Shown in pieces: positions 9,083-17,247 of a DNA stretch of 64,000 nt (positions within the stretch are counted from its first letter, which is position 1; each line of letters opens with the position of its first letter). A program made the position numbers and the translations under genes. This stretch comes from an uncultured Bacteroidales bacterium (GTDB taxonomy: Bacteria > Bacteroidota > Bacteroidia > Bacteroidales > Muribaculaceae). Under the pieces are notes generated by a model that searched no databases, was not told where the DNA came from, and was given only the letters and a program-made list of their open reading frames with translations. The stretch lies in contig CASEAQ010000014.1 of the NCBI GenBank assembly GCA_949285735.1, forward strand, positions 1 to 64,000, given 5' to 3'.

Positions 9083-9910
9083 CTACAATTCCATGACAAA
9101 ATTTAGGCAACCACTTATCGCGCGGCTCGCTTTTTCTGCCAAAATGGCATTATCAAAAATTCCGAACATCGAACTGCCAGAACCCGACATCGAGGCATAG
9201 GCTGCCCCATTGTCATACATTTGCTCCTTAATTTCGGCAAGCCTGGGAAATTGGGAAAAGACGCTCGGCTCGAAATCATTTTTCAATATATTTTTCCACT
9301 CGGCAACATCGAGTTGCATCACCTCGGGAAGCCGCTGCCCCGACGGGCGAGGCACTACCGACGAATAGGCAGCTGCCGTGGAAACAGCCACCGGGGGCTT
9401 GACGAGCAAAAGCCATCGACCCGACAAATCGACCGACACGGGCGTGAACTCATTGCCTATCCCTGTGGCATACATCGGAGAATTGTAAATGAAAAATGCA
9501 CAATCGGCTCCAAGCTGTGAAGCCATCGTTGCAAGTTCGTCATCGCCAAACGGGCTGCCTACCACATCATTGAGCATCTTGAGCATAAACGATGCATCGG
9601 CAGAGCCTCCACCAAGCCCGGCGCCGTCGGGAATATGCTTGTATAGGAATATATCCATCTCGGGCAAATCGGCTATATGCTTGCGCATTAGCCTGTATGC
9701 CTTCATCACGAGGTTCTTCTCTGGCTCACAAGCCACCTTGTTGCCCGACGTGTGGAGCGTGGTGGTACTACCCTCTGCCGACGGCACCACTTCGAGCGCA
9801 TCTTGCAAGCCGACGGGATAAAAAACGGTCTCAATGTCGTGGTAACCATCGGCTCGGCGAGCCACGATATTCAGACCGAGATTGATTTTTGCATTGGGGA
9901 AAGTTATCAT
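9083..9910 (-). CDS. ispE: 4-diphosphocytidyl-2-C-methyl-D-erythritol kinase
   Basis: The 275-residue protein is a GHMP kinase. It starts with PNAKINLGLNIVARRADGYHDIETVFYPV, whose K is the conserved catalytic-site lysine. It carries the ATP-binding PDGAGLGGGSADAS loop and the C-terminal motif MSGSGSSMFGIF. It phosphorylates CDP-methylerythritol in the non-mevalonate isoprenoid pathway. The open frame extends 27 codons upstream, but the ATG at 9910 gives the conserved N-terminus and the upstream residues look unrelated. The gene follows the CoA-transferase terminator, so it is likely transcribed on its own. Confidence 0.94.
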   Translation of the reverse strand: MITFPNAKINLGLNIVARRADGYHDIETVFYPVGLQDALEVVPSAEGSTTTLHTSGNKVACEPEKNLVMKAYRLMRKHIADLPEMDIFLYKHIPDGAGLGGGSADASFMLKMLNDVVGSPFGDDELATMASQLGADCAFFIYNSPMYATGIGNEFTPVSVDLSGRWLLLVKPPVAVSTAAAYSSVVPRPSGQRLPEVMQLDVAEWKNILKNDFEPSVFSQFPRLAEIKEQMYDNGAAYASMSGSGSSMFGIFDNAILAEKASRAISGCLNFVMEL

Positions 9911-9954
9911 AACGTGCAACCTACTTTCGTTCGACAATGAAAGGGAAAGAAACA

Positions 9955-9993
9955 GTGTGCGGGGAACAAATGCCTGATTCTTCCCCCGCACAC
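9955..9993 (-). terminator. Candidate terminator after the CoA-transferase gene
   Basis: A perfect 10-bp stem (9955-9964 with 9984-9993) lies 18 bp beyond the CoA-transferase stop. On the minus strand only an interrupted T stretch (TGTTTCTTT) follows, so efficiency may be moderate. Confidence 0.6.
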
Positions 9994-10011
9994 CTTGTAA
10001 TTAATCAAATA

Positions 10012-11505
10012 TCAACAGAACTTCGAGAAATCGGTTTTCGACATATCTCCCTCGCTAACAAACGTTTCGTGGAACGCAAATGCCGCATGCAACGTGTGAG
10101 GAGTGTGTCCGCCCTTTGCCATCTTCAAGTATTCGCGCAACAATGGGCGATACTTCGGATGTGCACAATTTTCTATCATCACCTCGGCTTTCTGTATCGG
10201 AGACTTTCCACGCAAATCGGCGATACCTTGCTCGGTGATAATCACATCTACAGAGTGCTCGCTGTGGTCTTGGTGCGACACCATTGGCACAATCGCGCTT
10301 ATCAAGCCCCCCTTGGCAACCGACGGGCAACTGAAGATTGAAATATAGGCATTACGTGTGAAGTCGGCTGAGCCTCCTATACCGTTCATCATCTTCGTGC
10401 CGACAACGTGTGTCGAGTTGACGTTGCCGAAGATGTCGGCTTCGAGCGCGGTGTTCATCGTTATCACGCCCAGGCGACGTATCACCTCGGGATTGTTGGA
10501 AATTTCAACCGGGCGCATCACCACCTTGTCGTGGAAGCGGTCGATGTTCTCAAAGAATTCGTTCATCATCTCGGTCGAGAATGTCATCGAACAAGTGCTG
10601 GCAAAACGGCACTTGCCCGACTCGATGAGTCTGAGTGCCGAGTCTTGTATCACCTCGGTGTACATTTCAAACGATGGGATGTTGTCGTTGGCTTCAAGAC
10701 GTGCCAAAACGGCATTGGCAATATTGCCCACGCCAGACTGTAACGGCAGGAACGAACTCGGTATGCGTCCGCCCTTCAACTCGCCGAGCAAGAAGCTGCA
10801 CACGTTTTCGCCAATCATCATCGTGGTCTCGTCGCTCGGAGCAAATGGACTGCCTCCCTCGGGAACGTTGGTATTCACAATGCCCACAATCTTCTCCGGA
10901 TCGATGTGCATCGTCGGGCTGCCGGCTCGGTCGCTCGCCTTGTAGATAGGTATTTCGCGGCGATATGGTGGGTCGAGGGGTATGTATATGTCGTGCAAAC
11001 CCCTTATCTTGGGGCTGATGCCTTCGTTTACTTCGAGTATCACCTTCTTTGCCAACTGGGCAAACGTCGGAGTGCTACCTATGCCGGTGCCAAGCACTGC
11101 ATTGCCTTCATCGTCGATGCTTTGCACTTCAATAACAGCCACGTCGAGCGGGCCATAGGTGTTGTAGCGCAGCTTTTGCGGAAGTTCCGACAAGTGCAAG
11201 TCGAAATAGTTGATTACTCCCGAGTTGACAGCCTTGCGAGTGTCGGCGCAAGACTGGTAGGGGGTGCGTATATTCACGGCATTGGCTCGCGACAGCTTGC
11301 CATCTACGAAGTCGTTGGTCGAGGCTCCACTAAACAGGTTTATTTTAAATTCACGACCTGCCTCATGTTCCCTCTTGGCTTTTTTAGCGATTGCCACCGG
11401 AACCGACTTTGGTGTTCCACAAGCCGTAAATCCCGAAAAGGCCACATTCTGACCATTATGGACATACTCGGCGGCTTCTTCTGCCGTTAAAATTTGATAC
11501 CTCAT
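10012..11505 (-). CDS. Acetyl-CoA hydrolase/transferase family, probable succinyl-CoA:acetate CoA-transferase
   Basis: The 497-residue protein has both halves of the class I acetyl-CoA hydrolase/transferase fold. It begins VHNGQNVAFSGFTACGTPKSVP and later contains LQSGVGNIANAVL. The segment MYTEVIQDS probably holds the catalytic glutamate that carries the CoA thioester. The C-terminal half contains ITEQGIADLRG. In gut Bacteroidales such enzymes exchange CoA between succinyl-CoA or propionyl-CoA and acetate or succinate during succinate/propionate fermentation. The exact acyl pair cannot be fixed from sequence; 4-hydroxybutyrate or butyrate CoA-transferase activity is possible but less likely. 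It follows a small membrane-protein gene by 23 bp and ends in a hairpin terminator. Confidence 0.88.
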   Translation of the reverse strand: MRYQILTAEEAAEYVHNGQNVAFSGFTACGTPKSVPVAIAKKAKREHEAGREFKINLFSGASTNDFVDGKLSRANAVNIRTPYQSCADTRKAVNSGVINYFDLHLSELPQKLRYNTYGPLDVAVIEVQSIDDEGNAVLGTGIGSTPTFAQLAKKVILEVNEGISPKIRGLHDIYIPLDPPYRREIPIYKASDRAGSPTMHIDPEKIVGIVNTNVPEGGSPFAPSDETTMMIGENVCSFLLGELKGGRIPSSFLPLQSGVGNIANAVLARLEANDNIPSFEMYTEVIQDSALRLIESGKCRFASTCSMTFSTEMMNEFFENIDRFHDKVVMRPVEISNNPEVIRRLGVITMNTALEADIFGNVNSTHVVGTKMMNGIGGSADFTRNAYISIFSCPSVAKGGLISAIVPMVSHQDHSEHSVDVIITEQGIADLRGKSPIQKAEVMIENCAHPKYRPLLREYLKMAKGGHTPHTLHAAFAFHETFVSEGDMSKTDFSKFC

Positions 11506-11528
11506 AATATCTTAAATCATTTATAGCG

Positions 11529-11987
11529 TTAAAACTTGGGTTTCATTATCTCGTATGCTATTATGGCTTTGCGCCAGTCTTGCGGAACAGCCGCGTCATC
11601 GGCTTCGGTGATGGCATAGTTGGGGTCGCTCCCCCCGACGGGCACAGCCTCGCGTTCGCGCTTGCTCTTTGCTTTCTTCTTGCGTTTCTTTGCCGACGGC
11701 TCTGCCTCGGCAGGCAACGAACGCCCGCCCTCAAGCTCCCACGGTTGTGGCATTGCGGCTGCCTGCGGTTGTGGCAACGGCGGCAATGGGTCGTTGGTCG
11801 GAATCCAGTCGTCTTGCTCCACTTGCTGCTGCGGCACTATGGGCGGCAGTTGCGTCTGCCGCTGCCTCCGTGCCGGCTGGGCAACCTTTTTCTCGCTGCC
11901 AGCATCCCCCTTTAGTGCCTTGCCAACAAAGCTGAACAATGCCCCTCCAACAAGAATGAGCAACGGTAATATGTCGGACAAATCCAT
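11529..11987 (-). CDS. Small membrane-anchored hypothetical protein
   Basis: I do not recognise this 152-residue protein by function. It starts with a single membrane segment (DLSDILPLLILVGGALFSFVG, about 2-22). A long disordered, Pro/Gln-rich and then Lys/Arg-rich stretch follows (about 30-120, with the basic patch SAKKRKKKAKSKRERE). A short conserved-looking end, DWRKAIIAYEIMKPKF, closes the protein. The open frame reaches 12014, but ATG 11987 puts the membrane segment at the N-terminus. It lies 23 bp upstream of the CoA-transferase gene on the same strand and may share its transcript. The layout suggests an inner-membrane protein with a cytosolic tail and a docking end. Confidence 0.6.
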   Translation of the reverse strand: MDLSDILPLLILVGGALFSFVGKALKGDAGSEKKVAQPARRQRQTQLPPIVPQQQVEQDDWIPTNDPLPPLPQPQAAAMPQPWELEGGRSLPAEAEPSAKKRKKKAKSKREREAVPVGGSDPNYAITEADDAAVPQDWRKAIIAYEIMKPKF

Positions 11988-12057
11988 AGAAACAATTTTT
12001 GTCAAAAATAGCAATTTAACAGATAACTAACAAGACGTTATATCTGTTTTTTCTGTC

Positions 12058-12130
12058 AGAAGCTGTTTTGATTTTTTTGCCCGATGATTTGAGCCATATT
12101 TTCGTGGTGGTTTTGATTATTATTTTCGAC
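12058..12130 (+). repeat. Degenerate half copy of the palindromic element
   Basis: The stretch begins AGAAGCTGTTTTGATTTTTT and continues with CGATGATTTGAG and TTTTGATTATTATTTTCG. These match, in order, the reverse complement of the right arm of the element at 6665-6863. The matching second arm cannot be recognised beyond about 12150, so this looks like a decayed remnant. Confidence 0.55.
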
Positions 12131-12207
12131 ATTCTGCCCAATATAACAATCGAAACGTGGGCGAGCGCCGCCATGTGCTGCATAATCCGAAGCACGGGCA
12201 CACACAA

Positions 12208-12250
12208 AAAAAAGATTGCAGGAACGCACACATACACATCGTGCGTTCCT
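12208..12250 (-). terminator. Intrinsic terminator after ricT
   Basis: A perfect 10-bp stem (12220-12229 with 12241-12250) lies 32 bp past the stop of the PSP1/RicT gene. On the minus strand eight T residues follow after about 5 nt. Confidence 0.75.
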
Positions 12251-12281
12251 ACAATTATTCCATTCTGCTCCGGGCTGCACA

Positions 12282-13748
12282 TTACTGGCCCTCTTGCTGC
12301 GGCTGCTGCCCTTGATTGCTTTGGCGATTGCCGCCCTTGCCATCGTTTTGCTGCTTGCCTGCGGCATTGTTACCGTCGTTATTGCGACGGGGCTGTCTGT
12401 TGCGGCGGTTGCCCTGCTGCTGTGGACGGCGTTCGCGCTCGGCACCTCCCTGTTGCGGTGTGGTTGCCTCCTTTTGGGTGTTGCCCCCGTCGGCTGCTTG
12501 CGGCACATTGCCCTGCTTGCGAGGCTTTTGCGGCTTTTTGTTAAACTTGTTTTGCTGTTGTCCGGCAGCTGCGGCTTCCGGCTGCCGGTCGTTGCCGCCT
12601 CCTTGCCGTTGCTGCTGTTGCTTCTTTCCGTTTTTATTCTTTTTCCGCTTCGCCTTGTCAAATCGGGTAACGTCGGCTTGCTCAATAATATCGCCGAATG
12701 CCTTGCGTTCAAATTCCCGCTCGGCATTGTCGGGTGTCAGCTTCTCGGGCTTCACGCCATTCTTGTTCAAGGCAATCACCTCAAACACGCGCTCGGCTGA
12801 GAGCGTGACAAGGTTGGCTGGCACCGACTTGTCGGTCGAATAAGTCATCTCGCGCTTCAAGATGTCGGTCTTGAAATGGTAGTATGTATTATCCTTGGTT
12901 TCAAGCCTCACGTCTTTCGGCGGCAACTTCTTGGCAACTTCGGCATAGCTGTCAACCTCGAAGTTCATGCAACACTTCAGCTTGGCGCATTGCCCTGCCA
13001 GCTTCTGCGGATTGAGCGAGATGTCTTGGTAGCGGGCGGCACTCGTTGCCACCGACACGAAGTTGGTCATCCAGCTCGAACAGCACAGCGGCCGTCCGCA
13101 GGGGCCTATTCCGCCTATGCGGCCAGCCTCTTGTCGCGCGCCTATCTGTTTCATCTCGATGCGCACCTTAAACTCCTCGGCAAGCACCTTTATCAGTTGG
13201 CGAAAGTCAACGCGCTCATCGGCAATATAGTAGAATATCGCCTTGTTGCCATCGCCTTGATACTCCACGTCGCCTATTTTCATGTTCAACTTCAAGTCCT
13301 CGGCAATCTTGCGGGAACGTATCATCGTACCGATTTCCTTGGCCTTGGCGTCCTCATACCGGGCAAGGTCGTTGGGCTTTGCCTTGCGGAAGACGCGCAA
13401 GATCTCGGCATCGGGGCGCAGGTTCACGCGGCGCATCTGCAACCTCACCAGCCGTCCGGTCATCGACACACGGCCGATGTCGTGCCCCGGATTGGCTTCC
13501 ACTGCCACCATGTCGCCTATCGACAGTTGCAGGTGCTGGCTGTTGCGGTAGAAACCGCGCCTGGTGTTCTTGAACGACACTTCAACGATATCGTCGTCGT
13601 TGAAGTCGCCGGGAACATCGCCAAGCCAGTTATAGCTGTGCAACTTGCTGCGAGGGCACACGCCAGCCTGCCTCGGCGTGGCAGTAGCCGCTTCCTGGGC
13701 TTCGGGCTGAACGGGTTTCCCTTTTTCGTTATCGTCCATCTCGCGCAT
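12282..13748 (-). CDS. ricT: PSP1-domain protein, RicT/YaaT family, with a long basic disordered tail
   Basis: The 488-residue protein has a PSP1/RicT core (about 50-335). It contains the paired cysteine motifs CGRPLCCSSW (about 217-226) and GQCAKLKCCMNFE (about 252-264), which in Bacillus RicT and its partners bind Fe-S clusters. From about residue 365 to the end the chain is low-complexity and rich in Gln, Asn, Lys and Arg, as in RNA-binding disordered tails. RicT is a known partner of RNase Y in the Bacillus Y-complex. Here the start ATG overlaps the rny stop as TGATG (13750-13746). An in-frame GTG sits one codon earlier, but the ATG is preferred. In many Bacteroidota gldH follows; it does not here. 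Confidence 0.88.
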   Translation of the reverse strand: MREMDDNEKGKPVQPEAQEAATATPRQAGVCPRSKLHSYNWLGDVPGDFNDDDIVEVSFKNTRRGFYRNSQHLQLSIGDMVAVEANPGHDIGRVSMTGRLVRLQMRRVNLRPDAEILRVFRKAKPNDLARYEDAKAKEIGTMIRSRKIAEDLKLNMKIGDVEYQGDGNKAIFYYIADERVDFRQLIKVLAEEFKVRIEMKQIGARQEAGRIGGIGPCGRPLCCSSWMTNFVSVATSAARYQDISLNPQKLAGQCAKLKCCMNFEVDSYAEVAKKLPPKDVRLETKDNTYYHFKTDILKREMTYSTDKSVPANLVTLSAERVFEVIALNKNGVKPEKLTPDNAEREFERKAFGDIIEQADVTRFDKAKRKKNKNGKKQQQQRQGGGNDRQPEAAAAGQQQNKFNKKPQKPRKQGNVPQAADGGNTQKEATTPQQGGAERERRPQQQGNRRNRQPRRNNDGNNAAGKQQNDGKGGNRQSNQGQQPQQEGQ

Positions 13749-15289
13749 CACTTGGCAAAGCTAACGGCACGGGTCTCACGGATAACGGTTATCCTCACCT
13801 GTCCCGGATAGGTCATTTCGTCTTGAATCTTCTTTGCTATTTCTGCCGACAGCTTCTCGGTCTGTGCATCATCAATCTTGTCGGCACCCACTATCACGCG
13901 CAACTCGCGGCCTGCCTGTATGGCATAGGTCTTGATTACGCCTGGATATGACAGTGCGAGTTGCTCCAAGTCGTTGAGACGCTTGATATACGCCTCCACC
14001 ACTTCGCGGCGGGCTCCCGGGCGGGCACCCGATATGGCATCACACACTTGCACAATAGGCGCGAGCAGGCTCGTAGCCTCTTCTTCGTCGTGGTGCGCGC
14101 CTATGGCGTTGCAAATGTCGGGCTTCTCCTTATACTTCTCGGCGAGCTTCATGCCAAGCAGTGCGTGCGGCAATTCGGGTTCCTCGTCGGGCACTTTGCC
14201 TATGTCGTGCAACAGTCCGGCGCGACGTGCCCGCTTGGGATTCAAGCCAAGTTCCGAAGCCATTATGGCACACAGGTTGGCAGTCTCGCGCGAGTGCTGC
14301 AACAGGTTCTGCCCGTAGCTCGAACGATATTTCATCTTTCCCACGAGGCGTATCAGCTCGGGATGCAAGCCATGTATGCCCAAGTCGATGGCTGTGCGCT
14401 TGCCAGTCTCGATAATCTCTTCCTCCACCTGCTTGCGCACCTTGGCAACGACTTCTTCGATGCGGGCAGGGTGTATGCGGCCGTCGGCAACGAGCTGGTG
14501 CAATGCCAGCCGCGCAATCTCGCGGCGCACCGGGTCGAAGCCCGACAACACAATTGCCTCGGGCGTGTCGTCAACGATGATTTCGATGCCCGTTGCAGCC
14601 TCAAGGGCACGTATGTTGCGGCCCTCGCGACCAATGATGCGCCCCTTTATCTCGTCGCTGTCGATGTGGAACACCGTCACGGCATTCTCGATTGCCGTCT
14701 CGGTGGCTACGCGCTGGATGGTCTGCACCACAATCCGCTTTGCCTCCTTGTTGGCAGTCATCTTGGCATCGTCCATGATGTCGTTGATGTATGATGCGGC
14801 GGCAGTTTTTGCCTCGTCCTTGAGCGACTCGATGAGCTTCTCCTTTGCCTCCTCGGCAGAAAGCCCCGACACGTGTTCGAGCGTCTCCTGTATGTTGCGA
14901 TGCATCTTGTCGAGTTCCACTTGCTTGTTTTCCACGAGGGCAAGCTGGTTCTCAAGGCTGCTCTTCATCGAGTCAACCTCGTTCTTCTTGCGTTGCAAGT
15001 CCGACTGCTGCTGGCTCATCTGTATCTCGCGTTGCTTCAGCTTGGCTTCGGCAGTCTGCACCTTCGACAGGCGCGCGTTGGCACTCTTTTCAGCCTCCGA
15101 CTTTATAGCCATTTCAGCCTCTTTTGCCTCGATTATCTTGTTTTTCTTTATCATTTCGGCTTCGCGCGTGGCTTCCTCTATTATACCACGCCCCTTGGCC
15201 TTGTCGATGCGCCTCGATATGGCAATGGCTGCGACCGCCCCCACTGCAAGGCTCACTACGATAGTTACGATTAATAATATTATGTCCAT
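13748..15289 (-). CDS. rny: Ribonuclease Y
   Basis: The 513-residue protein has an N-terminal membrane anchor (about 3-25), a long charged coiled coil (about 30-200), a KH domain with GRIIGREGR at 216-224, and an HD domain with the metal-binding HD at 361-362 ([13 protein letters not shown]). RNase Y is a membrane-bound endoribonuclease that starts mRNA decay. The gene lies downstream of zapA and of a structured RNA, and its stop overlaps the start of the RicT gene, so the enzyme and its likely regulator are translated from one message. Length and all key motifs are intact. Confidence 0.96.
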   Translation of the reverse strand: MDIILLIVTIVVSLAVGAVAAIAISRRIDKAKGRGIIEEATREAEMIKKNKIIEAKEAEMAIKSEAEKSANARLSKVQTAEAKLKQREIQMSQQQSDLQRKKNEVDSMKSSLENQLALVENKQVELDKMHRNIQETLEHVSGLSAEEAKEKLIESLKDEAKTAAASYINDIMDDAKMTANKEAKRIVVQTIQRVATETAIENAVTVFHIDSDEIKGRIIGREGRNIRALEAATGIEIIVDDTPEAIVLSGFDPVRREIARLALHQLVADGRIHPARIEEVVAKVRKQVEEEIIETGKRTAIDLGIHGLHPELIRLVGKMKYRSSYGQNLLQHSRETANLCAIMASELGLNPKRARRAGLLHDIGKVPDEEPELPHALLGMKLAEKYKEKPDICNAIGAHHDEEEATSLLAPIVQVCDAISGARPGARREVVEAYIKRLNDLEQLALSYPGVIKTYAIQAGRELRVIVGADKIDDAQTEKLSAEIAKKIQDEMTYPGQVRITVIRETRAVSFAK

Positions 15290-15317
15290 TTTGTCGTTTT
15301 GTTAAAGTATATATAAT

Positions 15318-15575
15318 AAAAAAGCACTGTCGCCGTGCAGTGCAGCAAATTCCGCCCCCACGACACCAGTGCAGGTATAATCCATCACTTCAATCTCGCA
15401 TTTCCTGCGCACCTGTAATGTTTTCCAATTGTGGTCGCCGCCCGCGTCACACATCAATGTGCATGCGGGAAAATCCACTTTCACAGCCCGGCTCCATGCG
15501 TTGCCGGGCGACGCAACCCCATTCAAAATCCAATAAGGAACGAACAAATGCGCTCGGTTATCCAACCAGTGCTTA
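15318..15575 (-). ncRNA. ssrS: Structured RNA between zapA and rny, candidate 6S RNA
   Basis: On the minus strand the zapA-rny gap starts with AAGCACTG (15574-15567) and ends with its exact complement CAGTGCTT, followed by TTTTATT (15330-15318). The two ends can close an 8-bp terminal helix with a terminator-like 3' end. Inside are further stems: GCCCGGC with GCCGGGC, CCCGC with GCGGG enclosing CACAT/ATGTG, and CAGGT with ACCTG. A long closed rod next to zapA is the layout of 6S RNA, which binds RNA polymerase, and zapA-ssrS adjacency is well known in proteobacteria. The 5' end overlaps the zapA stop codon. The RNA structure is seen; the 6S identity is inference. Confidence 0.55.
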
Positions 15576-15875
15576 TATCTTTACAACAATTTCGTCGAGT
15601 TGTCGTTCAAATTCTTTCAAAAAATTAGCCACAGCTTCATTCTTGGCATTGGCTGCCACCACGTTCCATGCAAACCTGAAAGCCACCATCGCCATGATGC
15701 TTTCATTTGGACGCGTTCCGCGGAATCGTGCCACATACCTGTTCCACACCGTGTTTAGCATCTTTTCGGCATCTCGGTATGTTTTTTCTTCAGACTTGTC
15801 TTTGAGATTTACCCTGAACGGGGCCAAATCGGCTATCTGAATCCAAATAAATGGCCTTTCGTCTGTTGTCGCCAT
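15573..15875 (-). CDS. zapA: Cell division protein ZapA
   Basis: The 100-residue protein fits ZapA in length and pattern. An N-terminal beta unit contains IWIQIADLAPFRVNLKDKSEEKTYRDAEKMLN, and a long C-terminal helix ends in FLKEFERQLDEIVVKI. ZapA binds FtsZ in the cytosol and helps bundle filaments at the division ring. The start lies 4 bp after the stop of a small coiled-coil protein gene, so the two are co-transcribed. The next element downstream is the candidate 6S RNA, then rny. Confidence 0.85.
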   Translation of the reverse strand: MATTDERPFIWIQIADLAPFRVNLKDKSEEKTYRDAEKMLNTVWNRYVARFRGTRPNESIMAMVAFRFAWNVVAANAKNEAVANFLKEFERQLDEIVVKI

Positions 15876-15879
15876 AGCA

Positions 15880-16173
15880 TCATTCCATTAATTGAGAGAT
15901 GCACTTGTCGATGTCCTGCACCAACCTGCCGAGCATTTCCCTGTTGCGGTCAAGTTCTTCACGGTTGGTCGATACGGTTCGCGCCAGTTTCAAGTAGTCA
16001 TACTCCTGTTGCAACTTCTCAAGCCGCGCCGTCAATGCTCCCAACCCTGCCTTGAGCTCTGCATTTTCCTTTTCAATGGCATCCTTTTCGGCTCTCAGCA
16101 CATTGTATTTTTCCACAAGTACCTCGGTTTTTCCAATGAGCCGTGTCAAGGTTTCTTGCAGTCCAGAGTCCAT
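15880..16173 (-). CDS. Small coiled-coil protein, ZapB-like
   Basis: The 97-residue protein is predicted to be one continuous coiled coil (about 15-75; heptads around LVEKYNVLRAEKDAIEKENAEL and LTARLEKLQQEYDYLKLA). It has no signal peptide. Size, composition and position directly before zapA suggest a ZapB-like division factor that bridges ZapA to other parts of the division machine, but coiled coils are poor evidence of family and this is inference from context. A consensus-like promoter lies at 16191-16221, giving a leader of only about 11 nt. Confidence 0.7.
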   Translation of the reverse strand: MDSGLQETLTRLIGKTEVLVEKYNVLRAEKDAIEKENAELKAGLGALTARLEKLQQEYDYLKLARTVSTNREELDRNREMLGRLVQDIDKCISQLME

Positions 16174-16190
16174 GCTTCGTCATTTTTCTA

Positions 16191-16221
16191 CAAATATAGC
16201 TGTTTTATGCTAAAATACAAT
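16191..16221 (-). promoter_or_regulatory. Promoter of the zapB-like/zapA operon
   Basis: TATATTTG (16198-16191) is a perfect -7 element. It is preceded 19 nt upstream by ATTG (16221-16218) in place of TTTG. The predicted start of transcription lies near 16184, just ahead of the ATG at 16173. Confidence 0.6.
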
Positions 16222-16413
16222 AATAATATGCTTTTTTTCACAATTATTGTCTTTTTCTACTCGTCAACACCCCGAAAAGCACCCTCACATCAACCCGTTC
16301 GCAACCAACAACTCGGAACTGGCTTTACACTGTATTTCATTCAAGGCATCCTCCAACACAGCTCTCTCATTTAAAAAGCGACGCCAGCATGCCACAGAAT
16401 ACAGCCGCACAGA

Positions 16414-16526
16414 GGGCGGCGAAGCCGTCCAACTTTGACGCAACCGACGGCGACGCAGCCCCAACGGGGCAAGGAACCGTCGGACACCACCAACCGCCCA
16501 TTCAGGGCCTCGAAGAGGTCAAACGG
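16414..16526 (+). repeat. Hairpin-rich dispersed repeat, copy A
   Basis: This is the best-preserved copy of a repeat family present six times in the window. It starts with GGGCGGCGAAGCCGTCCAAC, a tight hairpin with a GAAG loop. Its core has the outer arms CCGACGG and CCGTCGG around the GCCCC/GGGGC hairpin. It ends with GGGCCTCGAAGAGGTC, another hairpin. It lies between rpsU and the zapB-like gene. Confidence 0.8.
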
Positions 16527-16550
16527 AAGCACCACGTAACCCCAACCACC

Positions 16551-16664
16551 AATTCCTCATTCCTCATTCCTAATTCCTAATTTCTCATTCTCATTCCTAA
16601 TTGAAAAAAAGAATTAGGAACCAGGAAACAATTCCCAATCCCTAATTCCTAACTCTTAATTCTA
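16551..16664. repeat. Heptanucleotide tandem array, AATTCCT-type
   Basis: From 16551 the sequence is built of 7-bp units of the type AATTCCT or CATTCCT (one unit is 6 bp), up to 16602. After a short spacer holding the inverted form AATTAGG, more units run from 16630 to 16664. The array fills the space downstream of rpsU. No coding potential or typical terminator is seen in it. Confidence 0.7.
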
Positions 16665-16679
16665 ATCAAACCGAGCGGC

Positions 16680-16871
16680 TTACTCCTCATTGCGGTGCAT
16701 CTTCTGCACATAGATTGCCTTCATGAGGCGTTTGCGCTTGGTCACCGAAGGCTTCTCGAAAGCCTGGCGTGCGCGCAATTCCTTCACGATGCCAGTCTTT
16801 TCATATTTCCTCTTGAACTTCTTCAAAGCCCTTTCAATGTTCTCGCCTTCTTTTACTTGTACTATAATCAT
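16680..16871 (-). CDS. rpsU: 30S ribosomal protein bS21
   Basis: The 63-residue basic protein begins MIIVQVKEGENIERALKKFKRKYEKTG and ends in KRKRLMKAIYVQKMHR, matching bS21. In Bacteroidia bS21 is reported to help sequester the anti-Shine-Dalgarno end of 16S rRNA, which relates to the weak use of Shine-Dalgarno sites in this group. No Shine-Dalgarno sequence lies directly ahead of the ATG (AAACGACA precedes it). The promoter at 17119-17149 leaves a leader of about 240 nt, which contains a strong SD-like site at 17057-17066. Confidence 0.93.
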   Translation of the reverse strand: MIIVQVKEGENIERALKKFKRKYEKTGIVKELRARQAFEKPSVTKRKRLMKAIYVQKMHRNEE

Positions 16872-17056
16872 TGTCGTTTACGTTTTTAATTCTTTTAAAA
16901 TAATTGTTATTTGAAATCACTGCCGTCATTGCTTGGACGAAGCCGATGCCTGCGCCCTCTAAAATCCACCTGCCCAGCCAACGGCAAGCCAAGCAGAATC
17001 AATCTCGATATATGTAGTAAAAAACCTTGTTCTGTCTATATCTTAGGAAGAAACAA

Positions 17057-17066
17057 CCTCCTCTCT
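17057..17066 (-). promoter_or_regulatory. Strong Shine-Dalgarno-like site in the rpsU leader
   Basis: The minus strand reads AGAGAGGAGG, followed by TTG, about 185 nt before the rpsU ATG. The AGGAGGT part is fully complementary to the 16S 3' end (ACCUCCU). No ATG or long open frame follows it; only a 6-codon TTG frame could start there. The rest of the 376-bp gap (16872-17247) holds the leader and the promoter. Confidence 0.4.
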
Positions 17067-17118
17067 ATTTAGTGATTTCACACAGCCTTGGCAAAACCAT
17101 CTGTCGCCAAAACCGCCG

Positions 17119-17149
17119 CAAAGTTACACATTATCCCCGACACCACAAA
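17119..17149 (-). promoter_or_regulatory. Promoter of rpsU
   Basis: TTTG (17149-17146), 19 nt, then TAACTTTG (17126-17119) is an exact match to the Bacteroidota consensus. It is the only good promoter between hepT and rpsU and predicts a start near 17112. Confidence 0.7.
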
Positions 17150-17247
17150 ATCACACCCCAAATTTTTCCACACATTTTCCCATCACCCAGCCATTTCCGC
17201 TCCCACCAACCTGCCCCGCAAGCCTGTCACAAGCTGGAGAAACACTC

